Made by a program: the position numbers and the translations under genes. Below are positions 43,467 to 56,786 of a stretch of 64,000 nucleotides of DNA, one piece after another. Origin of the DNA: Ephemerocybe angulata (Eukaryota; Basidiomycota; Agaricomycetes; Agaricales; Psathyrellaceae); contig JAACJK010000166.1 in NCBI GenBank assembly GCA_013368325.1, forward strand, positions 62,001 to 126,000. Direction: 5' to 3'. The notes under the pieces are model-generated. The model did not search any database. It was not told where the DNA came from and saw only the letters and a list, made by a program, of their open reading frames with translations. Every line of letters starts with the position of its first letter. Position 1 is the first letter of the stretch.

Positions 43467-45511
43467 ATGCTACCGCCAAACCATCTCGAGGAGAGCCACA
43501 GAGGGTACAGACACCCCTTCATATTTGGGACCATCTTCTTCGGTGGTGTAGGAGGTGCGCGCGCCTGTCTCAAGCGCTTGCACGGAAGCTGACCAGAACC
43601 CCGGCGCCATTGCCTCAACGGCATCATACTATGTAGACAACCCGCGCACTGTTGGTACAAAAACACAAAGGTCGAAGATGTACTCTGAAACGGATATGCT
43701 TTTCGTCTAGCTCCCGGACCTTGCCATGTCGCTGTGCTCCGCCTATCTGCGGAGGAGGCCCGAGTGGTGGACGCGCTTCCGCGACACGGAAGAGTTGCAC
43801 CTGTGGTACGCAGAAATTGCGGAACGTCGGTGGGAGGTTAGAGGGCCCTCATCGATGTTCAAAATACAGCTCAGTCCGAAGCAGGTGGGTTCGCTTGTAT
43901 TCATGTAGTTTCTTGCACCGCGTCTAAGCTCGCGTTCATAGGCTCAGTATGTTATGGACGAGTTGGATGGGTATGCTGGGCTGCGCGACGTTGACAACGA
44001 GTGGTATGGCATATTCCCAGCAGTAGTCTTCACTTATCCAAATCCTGATCTTTGACAGCCAGGTCTCATGCTTTGAGCGGATATGGGAAAGCAGTTCGCT
44101 CTTCACGCCAGAATACACCACCTCTTTTCTGTTAGAGCTGCAAAGGTTGAGGGAAGATTTTTCTCCCCGGCGAGGAGAAAAGGACAACATCGAGCAGGTT
44201 CTTGTGGACCCCCTCCTCCACTCCCTGGTATACCACCGCACCCTCGTCCGATGGTCCCCTAGCCGCGCACCACGTACTCTCCCTCCCCCAGTCTCCAATG
44301 ACATCTACACCGTCTCTCTCGACTTTGCAGCCCTCCCATCCGATGTCTCCGTCTCCCCTTCTGGATCGGCAAAGTTCCAGTCCTACATAAACAACATAAA
44401 CCCCGACACACATAAATATATCTACGCCCACCTCGAAACCCTGCTCTCCAAATCTGTACCCCTCTTCGAGCACACCCTGACCGACCTGCACCGCAACAAC
44501 CCCCTCGTGCAGCGGATCCGCGGGACGTGCAAGTATAGTGTATGGGAGGAGCCCGATGCACCTGAGCACTCGGACGACGAGGAGGGCTGGGCGAGGTACG
44601 AACGCAAGATGAGGGAGTGGGTCATGAACAGGCCCATCATGCTCCCCGACGTCCCGGCGGAGGGGTATCTCCCGGGAACCCTGGAGAGGAGAAGGTTCAA
44701 AGTCAACTTGAAGGGTAGGAAGGTGCAGGTGTTCACTCGGGTTTCGGAGATCAAGCTCGTGAGTGTCCTCCCTTCTGAAAAGCAGGGTACAGACCCTGAG
44801 CATGTGCTATTACTAGACACCTGGAGGTCCAGAATACCTCGGCTCTGAGTGGGGCGTGGAGGGTATGCGAAGCGAGAGAATCGTAGCATGCAACTTCCAC
44901 TACGTCCAATGCGTACGTCCTTCTTCCAACAAATTCACCATTGACATCGAACCTCACCCATCAATACGCCACAGCAAAATGTCGTCCCAAGCGCGCTCGA
45001 GTTCCGCATGGCAGTGTCCTACCCACGAGGTTTCATTGCGGGCGACACAGGCGCGACGCTGCGCACATGGGGGCTCACCGACGGCGACGGCTGCCAGCAA
45101 TACATCGGCGCACTCCCCATCTCCGAAGGCCTCTCTGTCACCTTCCCCAACATCTACCAGACCCGCATGACGCCCTTCAAGCTTCTCGATCCCTCGAAAG
45201 CGGGGTCCGTAACCATCGTCGCCTTCCTCCTCGTGGACCCGGACATCAGGCCCGTCGTCTCTACAGCGAGTGTCCCTCCGCAGCAGGAGAAGTGGGTACA
45301 CAGCGCAGTGTACGAGGCGCTTCGGACGAGGCTCCCCGTGGAGCTCGTAGAGGTGGTGTTGGAGCATCTCGACGGGTGCATGAAGCTGGAGGAAGCGGAG
45401 GGATATAGGAAGGCGTTTGTCGGTGCGTTGGAGCGGTTCACGCAGGCCAGCAATAATTATCACTTTTGCATTCCATTTGATGTGTGGAATGGGCCCGATT
45501 CGGTGGCATAA
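43467..45511 (+). CDS. DUF4246-family protein with degenerate putative metal site
   Basis: Fungal DUF4246 protein of unknown function; family members have a possible 2-oxoglutarate/Fe(II)-oxygenase-like core. The frame is certain from 'LPDLAMSLCSAYLRRRPEWW' (43711 onward). I infer upstream exons 43467-43547 (MLPPNHLEESHRGYRHPFIF...) and 43637-43654 (TTRALL); if wrong, the ATG at 43726 starts the protein. Family landmarks: 'QVSCFERIWESSSLF', 'FKVNLKGRKVQVFTRVSEIK' and 'EYLGSEWGVEGMRSERIVAC', then after an intron (about 44911-44972, GTACGT...CCACAG) 'QNVVPSALEFRMAVSYPRG', 'FPNIYQTRMTPFKLLDPSK' and 'LLVDPDIRPVVSTASVPPQQ'. Histidines usual at three of these sites are replaced (WGVEG, YQTRM, AGSVT). 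Stop TAA at 45509-45511. Probably a non-catalytic or diverged member. Confidence 0.75.
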
Positions 45512-46360
45512 CGTGGCTAGAAGCTGCATTCCCTCTGGAATAAGCGATATCTGACCCCTTCCAATAGCCTTCCTTGTACAAGGAAACGGTATCCCACATA
45601 TACCCAATATATACCCCTTATTTTTAGTACTCTACGATTTCTGTCCAGGTGAATCCAGACTCTATTTACGCTTATTCCAGTCCATTGCGGCGAGATCGAA
45701 CAAGGCAAGAGTTTAAGCGCCCCAAAAAGCGCCTCTGATTCTTGATCGGGCCGCGGAGAATAGGGGTGCACCAGTGTGCCTCACATCCTTTTGCGTTTCT
45801 CACAGAGCTCATGATTCTGATTCTTGGGCCAAGCTTCCCGAGAACCGGTCTACGAATCATCCTGTGGTGGGCTTGTCTCTGAAACTATCTATGGTCGATT
45901 GTAGTGAATTAAATCGCCGTGGATCCGACGAACGTTCCAATCCTGACAGCCAAAACGTTAGGGAGAATGCTGGGACAATGGGCCGGGTGCAGACTGCAAG
46001 AACTTTCCTACCAACTCACCCGCAGCTTCATGAGTGTAAATTTCCGGTCTCTGAGGAGAGAACCGGGCCTACGACAGAAGCGAACCGAAATTAGTTTTGT
46101 ACTGAGTGCTGGAACCAGGAGGAAAATGGATGAGTAAACATATCACACAGTTAATCTATCTTCTAGTTTCAAGGGGCAGTACGGTACGATACGGAGACAA
46201 GGGTATACATGTCCGTCCATAAGGAGGGATACAACAAGCGATTGGGACGATATTAGAATGAAAATAGTGAGGACAGTCGAGAGAGGAAATCGCGCAACGA
46301 GTGCAGTATGCTGTAAATAGATGAATATAGCGCACTAAGGGACGAGGGGAATACAATAAT
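45512..46360. other. 849-bp convergent intergenic region
   Basis: 3' flanks of the DUF4246 and GAL10 genes. A few open frames of up to about 106 codons, none with coding character. No repeat or RNA gene seen. Confidence 0.4.
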
Positions 46361-47948
<1,588 letters not shown>

Positions 47949-47998
47949 GGAGGGAAACGCGTAGCAGGGAATTCCAGGACTTGGAGTGAGAGAGAGGC

Positions 47999-48004
47999 TA
48001 TATA
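47999..48004 (-). promoter_or_regulatory. TATA box of GAL10
   Basis: TATATA on the minus strand in GGAGTATATAGCC, 51-56 bp upstream of the ATG at 47948, next to a CT/GA-rich stretch. Confidence 0.55.
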
Positions 48005-48129
48005 CTCCAGAAAAGTTTATCGGATTCGGATTTCTCCAATTCAGTTGCCTGCCGATCACGCGAGCCTTGCCACATGGAGTTGCACTTTTATCTTCCTTTT
48101 CCAACCAGCCAATCTATCATAGTATCGAA

Positions 48130-50629
48130 TCACCCATCCATTTTTACATCTGGATTACTCTCTACCCCTGCTGGCTCGTCAGATCCTGCAGCCGCCTCTT
48201 CCTTCGCCTCCTCCTTCAATGCACCCTTCTCCTCTGCCTCTGCAATCGCATTCACCAGCGCTTCCAGATCCCCGTTCCCGATGCGGCCAAAATGCTGCAA
48301 ATGCTTGTCTCGCGCTGCACGCAGCCCCAACCAAGCCTCCCGTTGTTGGGACTGGCACTTTCCGTTAGACAATGTACCAAACAACCAAATAGGATACTCA
48401 CCTGTTCCCAAGCGAGAATATCCTGGTCGGTAAGGGGGGGCTTTTCTTCCGCCACAGCAGGCGGTGCTGGTGTAGCTGATGGCGCCTCCACAATAAGCGG
48501 AGCCCCTGATGCTGAAGCTTTGATAGGCTCCTGAGCTTTGACTGGAGAACCAGGTTTGGGGGGTAGTGAAGGGTGAAGTGGGGCACTTGCCGACCCTGAC
48601 GCGCTCAGCGGCTTGGGCGACGGCGCTGCTGCAGTTGACGGAGCAGGCTCCACGGTCTCACTACGTGCCTCTGTCTTTTCAAGTGGCTGCGATGCCGCCA
48701 AAGCCCTAGCCCTGGCTTGGGCCATTTTGGCGGCCTGTGTTTCCAGTTTTCCTCGCTGCTTGGCAATCCAGCCGTCAATCTTCTTTATTTGCTCTAAGGC
48801 AGCCTTTGGCTCGGGTGGGCTAAGCCATTGTTGGCGTCAGGTCGGATTGAGAAAACAAAAGATATACTACGCACTCGAATTGTTTTCCTTTTGCCTCTAA
48901 ATCGTCCGGGTTTCTGTATCCAAATGCCCAAACCTCTGTCAAAGATTTTGTTCCAAGAGCCCATTTCCATGGTTCTGCAGGCTCTTGCATCTTCAACCGT
49001 TTGGCACTAGTGGCCTTCCACATATCCCCCTCAATCTTTCCATCTACTTCTTCCGACCATGGCTGCTTGTCGAACGCCGGTTCGCACATCGCAGCTTTCC
49101 ACTTGACCCAATTCTTCTCGCGCTCCAGAATAGTGCTGACAGTTTCAGCGAATTGACGTCCATTAGGAGTCGTTTGTTTGAGCTCTTCTGTGACCTTTTG
49201 AATAGACTCGTGCACCCATTGTTCATCTGCAGGCTCCAGAGTGAAGTCCATATGTAATGACTTGTTCCTTGGCATCTGCCACTCCGCCTTGGCTTCGGGA
49301 GTCCAACTTAGCAAATGCTGGAGCAGTATCAGCATTTGCATCAAGAATTGCCTTCGGAAGTGCGTGTCGGCGATCTGCAAACGGGTAAATGCAGTTCTGG
49401 TCCTGGATAAGGCTTCCTTCACCCACCTCGAGATCCAGAAGTTCAGGACTTGTCAAGAACTTGGAGAAGAAATAATCGTTGATGTTGGCCTCTTCGATGT
49501 CGGGCTCCAGTTTACGCTTCAAAGAAGCTGCTGTACCCGTATTGTTTCGACTGCCCATCATAGCGCGCTCCTTGGCAGTGGCCTCCTTGATGACAGGTAT
49601 AACCTTACCAACGCTTTGCTTGAACTCTTCCAATGACCCTGGCGTTACGAACGTCCTTGGGTTCGAGAAATACAGCTGGAGCGACCAGAAGGTGTTGTAG
49701 AACTCTGCGGCACAGTCAAAGGCGAGAGGGAAACGCGACGCCCAAGTAACGCACCTTCTTTCTTCTCCGCTTCTGTTTTCTCGTGCACCACGGGCTTCGT
49801 GTCAACGTCCATGGTATCTTTATCTTCCTCCGACCCATTCGAATCTGCCCCCTTCATGTCCACATCTTCCTCTCCCTTCTCTTCCGGTGAGGAGCCCTCC
49901 TTATTCCCGGACGAGTAGGTCACGCCCTCCCACTGAGGGCCGTACTCTCCCCGCAGATTAACACCACTCCTCTCACCCAGCGGGAACGCGAGACTCATAA
50001 ACGTCAAGATCCGCCCTGTAAGTATCGTCGTCGAGCCTGTTTTCGACAGTCGTCGTATCAGGTCATTGAGTGAGCGTAGCATGGTAAGTCCGGGCTTGGC
50101 CTGGTCCCTCGTCAGTCTTGAGGCGCGGTCTTCGATCCAAGAAAAGACTTGAGAACACGTCTCTATCGTTTGACTCTCCAGAACGTCCTGTAGGATGTGG
50201 AAGGGGAAGGTTTGGTCGCATGCATCTGTACACAGAAGAACGCGCAGGTTCCAGTTATTATTCCAGGAATTGAGTGTATGGTCCAACGCACCGTGCTCGG
50301 CGAACAATAGAACAATGTCTAGCCTATCGCGCAACTCTTCGTAGTACGCCTCGCTATCTTCGCGCAGCGCCTTTCCTTCCTTCATCTACAGCAGCAGTAA
50401 CAAAGTATAAGCTAACGTATCAGGTCTCAAGTCACTCACGACGTACCAAAACCTTGAGCATCTCGTCCCTCAAGAGGACCTCCCATTGGGCCTTCCAGTT
50501 CTCCGACGAGGCGTGTGGCTTCGCCTCCTCCAGTGTCTTCACCACGAGTTCCTTTAGAGGATCCTGTCCAGCAGGCGGTGTCGGCAAGGACTCAATGAGC
50601 TTCTTGATGTACGGACGGAGAGTGTTCAT
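48130..50629 (-). CDS. HPR1: THO complex subunit 1 (THOC1/Hpr1)
   Basis: Core subunit of the THO/TREX complex that couples transcription to mRNA export. The start is the ATG at 50629 ([19 protein letters not shown]). Conserved core: '[18 protein letters not shown]', '[20 protein letters not shown]', '[20 protein letters not shown]', 'VNLRGEYG'. After an acidic insert ([12 protein letters not shown]) come '[20 protein letters not shown]', '[18 protein letters not shown]' and '[18 protein letters not shown]'. Later blocks are '[15 protein letters not shown]' and '[20 protein letters not shown]'. The C-terminus is a low-complexity Ala/Pro/Glu-rich tail ending '[12 protein letters not shown]', TGA at 48130-48132. 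No death domain is obvious at the C-terminus, unlike human THOC1. The promoter is shared with the small gene at 50783. Confidence 0.92.
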
Positions 50630-50782
50630 GAGTATGAAGGAGTGAGTTACAAGCACAAGAAGGTGCAGTGCATTCCGCACCGAGTTTGCATCCGCTTGGC
50701 CCGGCGAGTCCTTTTATGGCATTGACGCCAGGTTCGGACCAGCGATGGTCATGGCTCATAATTATCTTGTACGATAACCACC

Positions 50783-51184
50783 ATGTCTATTACCAACCCA
50801 GGTGCGCATATTCAGCAGTACCCCGAAGTTGATATGTCTAACGCGAAGTGACGATTAGAGGACCCATCAGCTGCGGAGGCTGCCCTCTCGGAGGTCGAGC
50901 TCGCTGAGCTCCAAGCACTCGTCGGCAAGGATCTCAAAGCCCTCCTCGAGACAGACGACACAAACGATGAGATCAACTATGCTCAGGTGCTGCAGAGGCT
51001 GAACTCGACGGATGCTATGGCGCAAGGAGTTGAGGCAAAGTTGGACAGCATTCTCCAGAATCTGGATACCATGCTCGAATCCCTAGGGGCGAATGCTGAA
51101 GATGGGTCTAGGGCTGCGGCTGCATCCACAGCACCGACAGAGAACGGGACAGAGAGTGTCGTCAGCAAGTCAACAGAAAATTAG
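50783..51184 (+). CDS. small acidic coiled-coil protein, unknown function (114 aa)
   Basis: Two exons (50783-50801 and 50859-51184) with a 57-nt intron containing a good branch sequence (GTCTAACGC) before TTAG. The protein is acidic and helical: 'AAEAALSEVELAELQALVGK' and 'VEAKLDSILQNLDTMLESLG' have heptad-like Leu spacing, and the C-terminal ~30 residues are Ala/Ser/Thr-rich and disordered. The start context (CACCATGTC) is strong. I do not recognise the family; it resembles small subunits of trafficking or kinetochore complexes only in general shape. Only 153 bp separates its ATG from that of THOC1, so the two probably share a bidirectional promoter. Confidence 0.65.
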
Positions 51185-51412
51185 TGACATCCGACAGAGG
51201 GTCATGTAGAATTCAGCTTGACTCGTTGCTCCAGGCGTCAGAAAGCAAGATACTACACAGGTCCATTATGTACCAAGCAAGAGAAGTCAAAGAATACTTT
51301 ACAGATGAGGTACGTAATAGGCTAATATGCACGAAACCTTGAGGACTATGCTACAGATAGAGAAACATGACGTGGATAGGGACGAAGAAGAAACATATTT
51401 CTTCATAGAGCA

Positions 51413-54400
51413 TCTTCTAATGCGGCGACGTCAAAGCGATTGACAGTCTTCACGACATTGGAGCCCTTGCGGGCGAAAACAAGCTGAAAAGAAAAGTTGT
51501 GAGCCGGGCTTGGAGGAGCGTTGGTTTTGGAAAGCTTACTAGGTACGGGTTCGCCGTCGATCCGGTGGTGTCTTGCAACACCTCGTCTTTAGGAACAACT
51601 GTGACGTCGGAGTCGTTGTACTTAAACCAGGAGTCCGGCTCGTCTGGTAAGTTGCGCGAATAGAAGAAGTAGTGGCCGAATGAAGGAGAGGAACCTCGAT
51701 GAATGAAGACAGAGGTCAGTTCGTAGGGATAATTCTTGCTATCTTTCCAGAGATCCTCAAGCTCATCTTTGAGCCTATCTGCGACCTCCCGCAGTTCGTC
51801 GATTTCCCGGTGAAGGCTAGCCTGTTCGTCCCGAAGAGTATTGATGAGGTTGTCTTCTACACCTGGAATATTCTTATCCCTGATCGTGGATAGGAAAATG
51901 GACGTATGTTCGAGAGTTGACATAAAGGAACCATTCTATGAGAGGGAACCGAGAAATCAGTGACGCTTCATAGAATACTCAAGCATTAGACCAACCTTTC
52001 CTTCAAGGAGGATACGGATCCGTTCTCGACAGTCATTCAACTGCCTTTGCAAAAGCCTTGATTGGTGCTTCTTGCGAACGTCGACATTGTCCATGAAACG
52101 GTCAAGATAGATTATTTCCCCAAATTTGACGTAAGCTTGCGACTTGTAAGGCTGCAGGGTCTCTCTGTTAAATTGAACTCGCTGTAAAGTATGGTAAGCT
52201 CCACGGATACCACAATTTGATTTAAACCAAGATCTACCTGGAGCTGGATCTGGAGAAGGGGAGGAGCATCCACCAATGTAACCTCCATTCTCGCTTTGCC
52301 TCCTTCCCAGTCAACAACGTCGTCAAAGTACCCACTCAGACCGTCATAGATATCGACACCATCATTCACAACATTGACAGGAAGATGTGAGAACAAGTCT
52401 TCCTTCTCGTGAATGGAGGCTCTTGAGTTGGGAACTACTCCGGTCAACCGCTGTCGCATCTTGCCATAGAAGAGCCTAACCATAATATAAAGCTTAGCCA
52501 AAGGAGGTTGGGGATCCGACCGTTTCAAGTGCTCACTTCTTAACAACACTAGTCCTCTCCAGCTGACTCTCGTCAACACTGTCAAACTTCAACAACGCCG
52601 TTTCAATCTGGAACATGCAGTTGTCCATGCATTCAGCGACATCGTGTTGCTTGCCTAGTTGCAGCAAAGTCCTTTAATTCTCGTTCATTCAAAAGTAACC
52701 TGCACATACCGAACATCATGCCTCCCGAGTCTATCGAATCAACCTTTCTTGGTGGTGGAGGTGGAGGCCTATCGGGTGCAGGCGTGGCCTCTTTCATTGA
52801 AGCGTCGCCATCCTTGTCGGTTATGCCCTTCATAGGCGACGCACGGTCTTGTTCCATAGACTGCGGCGAGCCCGTTCTTCGCGGCGGTGAAGACACTAGG
52901 ACATATCCCTCAACGTCCATATCCACAACGCTCTTCTGCCGACTAAGATCAAGTTCACGGCCACGTTTCCCAAGTACTGACCCGTTTGATAGCGAAGGAG
53001 TTGGGGGCTCAGCCGCTGGGGCTATCGACCCACTGTCATCAACCAGTGTCGCATCGGTGTCGTTAGAGGAGTCTGACCCACCCTTGTCGGCCTCGTCCTC
53101 CTCCTCGTCCCTGGATGTCACCAGAGCTAGTTTGGCGAGCTCGATTTCAGGAGTGACGGCGGGAGTTTCGCTGTACTCAAGATCTGCGAATAGCCTTGCG
53201 AGCTGGCTAATGACTGGGGGTAGGATATGGTGAGATTGGGCACATGCCAAGTCGATTATCAACACATACACTTTTTCGATCGAACGATTTCCCTGCGAGT
53301 GACGTGACGACCACCGACTCTGTGCTTGCTGATATCGTCGTCGGATAGTTTGTTTTCTTCGATAAGCTTGAGGTCCAAGTTGGCCATGGGCGTAACAGCG
53401 TCTCGGAGCTCCCTGATAGTATAGAAGTACTGCCAAGTTTGTCAGGATAAGCCAGCACCGAGAGAAGCGGAATAAGGGCCAAACCTGTAGCAAGGAATTG
53501 AGATAGCAAGTGTTTCCAAGTTGGTTAAGACCTCGCGGGAGGTCATGGCGTGTTGGGATTGTGATTTCTCCGGCTGAGAGAAGGTCAGATGCTGGGTGAG
53601 ACGCAAGTAGGAATGAAACTTACGGTCCTGCCCAGTTGCCAGGAATTGACGAAGCCGCTCACTATCGCGAGTTTCGGCGATGACCGCCAGTGCTTCCTTC
53701 ATCTTATCCATCTGTGCCGTTGTTTCTTCAAGCTAGATATTCCAGCTTGAGTAGATGAATCAGTGTAGAGCAGAGATACTTACCCGCATGTTGAAAACAG
53801 TGATGAGCATGAAGTCATCAGTCTCCTTGGGAACTTCGAGAGTGTTATACGCCTGGTCAGGGTTCATCTTGTTCTTCTCGCTCTCCAAGACCTTCATCAA
53901 GTAAACACTACCCCGGGATTCAGCGAGGACCCGAAGGGCGTCATTGGCTTTGCGATGAATTTCGGCGCAGTTTTCAGGGTCCCTCCAGGAACGCTTGATG
54001 AGATCTTTCCAAGCATTCTGGACGAAGGTGTCCTCGATATCCTCCTCGTCATATTCTAGATGAATATCGCCATCAGCGCCAAACCCAAGAGTCTGGGCTG
54101 CGGTTTGCACGTCCGCAAAGGTGAACCTGTGCCGAGACTGTTCCATGACAAGCAATTCCTGGAGCTGTGGAGGGCAGCTTCCAGTCGAATTGACCAGCCC
54201 CGACACGATGGAAGAAAGGTAGGTGAAATATCTCGGTGTCCCAGCAGGGTCGCAGCGACATTGTGCCAAATACGCAAACGTCAATAGTTCTATCCCATGG
54301 TTTGAGTATTTTATTAGATGCGTGTTTGCTCGAACTGACCCACCTGGAGAAAAGGTCGTCACAGTCATGCCAAGACCACGCCATTCATCGTGTAGATTGT

Positions 54401-56373
54401 ACACCGCGCTGAGTGTAGGATCATGAACGTCCCCACGGGGAACTAAACACAAGATTAGCGGTGTGTGAAACCTTCAAGCAATTATCTTACTTTGGTCAGG
54501 ATGAGCACCGATAGCTGTCTGATACATTTCCCTCGCGTTCTCGATAGAAACGCATACCTTCTGTATACCCTGGTAATCTCTCAATGCTGTAGCTGATTAC
54601 CTGGTCAAAAATACCGCAAAGAGAAGACCGGTCAAAACATACCATGAGTGCGTTTGAAGTCAACGATCCACGCACTAACTTCTACCCAAGCCCGTAGAAG
54701 TTTCTTCTTATTAACCGGACCGGCAGAGTCAGCGGGGTCAGTGTTGGGCGACATTAAGGTGGCATCGTTATTGGCAGTATTCTCGCCAAATCCTATCGAC
54801 TCAAATATCTTCTTTCTGCGAAAATGCTGAGTATAAAGACACACAGCTACTAGCCTCCTAACTTACATCGTCGAGTTCCAACCCAACTTCATTTGAAATC
54901 CAGAGCTATGGATTTTAATTAGGCGGTTGTTCCCTTTGAATAGCTTGTTTTCGATTGCCCTGACAAGATCCGTTAGTTACGAAAAGAATAGGCATTTGAA
55001 GGTGCTCACACGAGGAAGGTTTCGACACCAGTTAGTGCGGTTAACTCGCCAGATTTCCCTACAGACGGGTGGCTTCTCTTGTCTCGAACGAAGTCATCGA
55101 GGTACTTCCGAGGAATGACGCCAGGGATAAGTGGCGAAACTGTGCAGTAGAGTCCGCACTGGCAGCACATATATAAATCGAGCAGTAACCCTTCTTGTTC
55201 GCCTGCGGATTCATTACCACTGTCTTCCCCGGGATCTGAGCGCAGTCTTTCCATATCATTGACAACCGTCCGCCCTCGGCGCTTCATCTTCTTCAATTCT
55301 TCGCTTACCCAGCGGTCTTCAGCGTAAGGAGGAGTTATTTTCAGAGAGTCAACGGCTTTGGGATAACGATGAAAATGGTGGGTCTTATTTCCGCATCCAA
55401 AGGACCGCTCCTCTTCAGAAAGGCAATTCGTTGTGCGGCGGCGTTGTGATTGATCGGGAAGCTGAAGTTGGGAGGAGAACGAGGAGGCCAGAGGGGGAGA
55501 GATAATTGAAGACTTCCAAGATAGTATTACCCACCCGTTCTCCTTTGGACAATAGTAGGCGTTCGGATGGGGAATGGCGGTTCGAATCTCTTCCTCACTT
55601 GGATATAGCCCTCCTTGAGACGAATCAAACGAGGGTGTAGAAGACAATGGCACGGCAGAGTGTGGTGGTTGGGGAGGAGTGGCGGTGAAACTGGATGATT
55701 GATCAGGCCTTGCGGTTAATGGGGGGTTCGTCGATGGTGCCGAAGGGAGATTCGTAATGTTCACAGAGTAGAGAGAGTGGTTAGGTTCGTGAAGCTCGTC
55801 TGCTAGCATCGGGGCTAGCATTCCAGGTCCAGGCCGCTTCCACTTGGCCCTTTCCTCCGGATTCCACCAATTTAGCTCCTCCCTATCAACACGACCATCG
55901 ATAGGAAGGTCCGAATCTTGTTTAGATGGGGTGAGGAAGTCCATCGCGTCGAAGCCATTTGAGGTGGACATTGGCTCTACCCAATTCGAATTCCACTCAC
56001 TTGCCGATTCCCACCCACCAGGGCCTTCTGTCGAGCCCCATCCATTGTTTGGGTCTTGCGATATCAATTCGGGTATTTCATCGTCCATTACGTCGTCCAC
56101 CACCAACTCAGGCTCCCGATACCCTGGAGGATTGTAGTCGTAACGCGGTGGATCTGGCACGGTGTGGTATGTGGTGAGGTTTGAGCCGTTCTTGGTACGA
56201 GAAGGTAAAGGCGGCGCCGCCTTGGCAGAGCTGCTTGTACCAGTCCCATAGAATGTAGAAGCCTCTATAGCTCTTTGCGCTGGGCGTTGGACTGGAGTCA
56301 AGGGTCGCGGAGCAGGAGTTGCTCCAGGTGTCGGAAGTGGGCGACGCGCTTTCGGAGGATCTGAGTTGTCCAT
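51413..56373 (-). CDS. UBP2: UBP2-like ubiquitin-specific protease
   Basis: Large cysteine deubiquitinase of the Ubp2 (USP25/28-like) type, which trims Lys63 ubiquitin chains made by Rsp5 in yeast. The start is the ATG at 56373 (MDNSDPPKARRPLPTPGATP). The long N-terminal region is Pro/Ser-rich, with 'MCCQCGLYCTVSPLIPGVIP' near 55110-55170. A helical middle region contains 'LGFGADGDIHLEYDEEDIED'. The Cys box, 'RGLNQLGNTCYLNSLLQ', is at about 53500-53550 and continues across an intron as 'YFYTIRELRDAV'. A long Ser/Asp-rich insert (52700-53150) interrupts the catalytic domain; 'KQHDVAECMDNCMFQIETAL' is the Gln box. The His box, 'HRGSSPSFGHYFFYSRN', is near 51660-51700. The end 'NRFDVAALEDAL' stops at 51413-51415. 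More than ten introns. Catalytic Cys and His are both present. Confidence 0.9.
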
Positions 56374-56786
56374 TTCCTAGTGAACATGTCAGTTTATCGG
56401 AGAGGATATCGTTAGGAGAACGGACAAAGTTGCTCGCTCGCGAACCAAGGGGTTCACGGTCAGAGTTGTTCAATTGAGCGTCCTTATACTCTAAAGTTCA
56501 GTCTCCAGGATACTCGGAGACGCGATAGAGGATGCAAGTGTGCGGTGTGTGGCGGTCAAGGAACAAGGCTCAAGGGGTGGACATCGCTTCATAACTCGCA
56601 GCTCATCGCCTTCGAGGAGATCTCTCATCCGATGACTAAGCCCATCAAGCCATGATGCGCGCTCAGCTCGGGCTCTTTGTGCCTTCTCGCAGGCTTCAAT
56701 GTTCGACCTCCGGAGTTGTGTTGAACGAAGCTCGTGTTCGGGAGGCAATCAATATATAGTATTCCAGTGGTATCCCAAACGCTACT
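56374..56786. other. 413-bp intergenic region
   Basis: UBP2 promoter and 3' flank of the quinone oxidoreductase gene. A minus-strand frame at 56491-56748 has coding-like composition but starts only with TTG, so it is not called. Confidence 0.4.

Noticed and set aside
56491..56748. 85-codon minus-strand frame between UBP2 and quinone oxidoreductase copy A
   Set aside because: It opens with TTG, has no nearby ATG or splice acceptor that supplies one, and matches no family I know.
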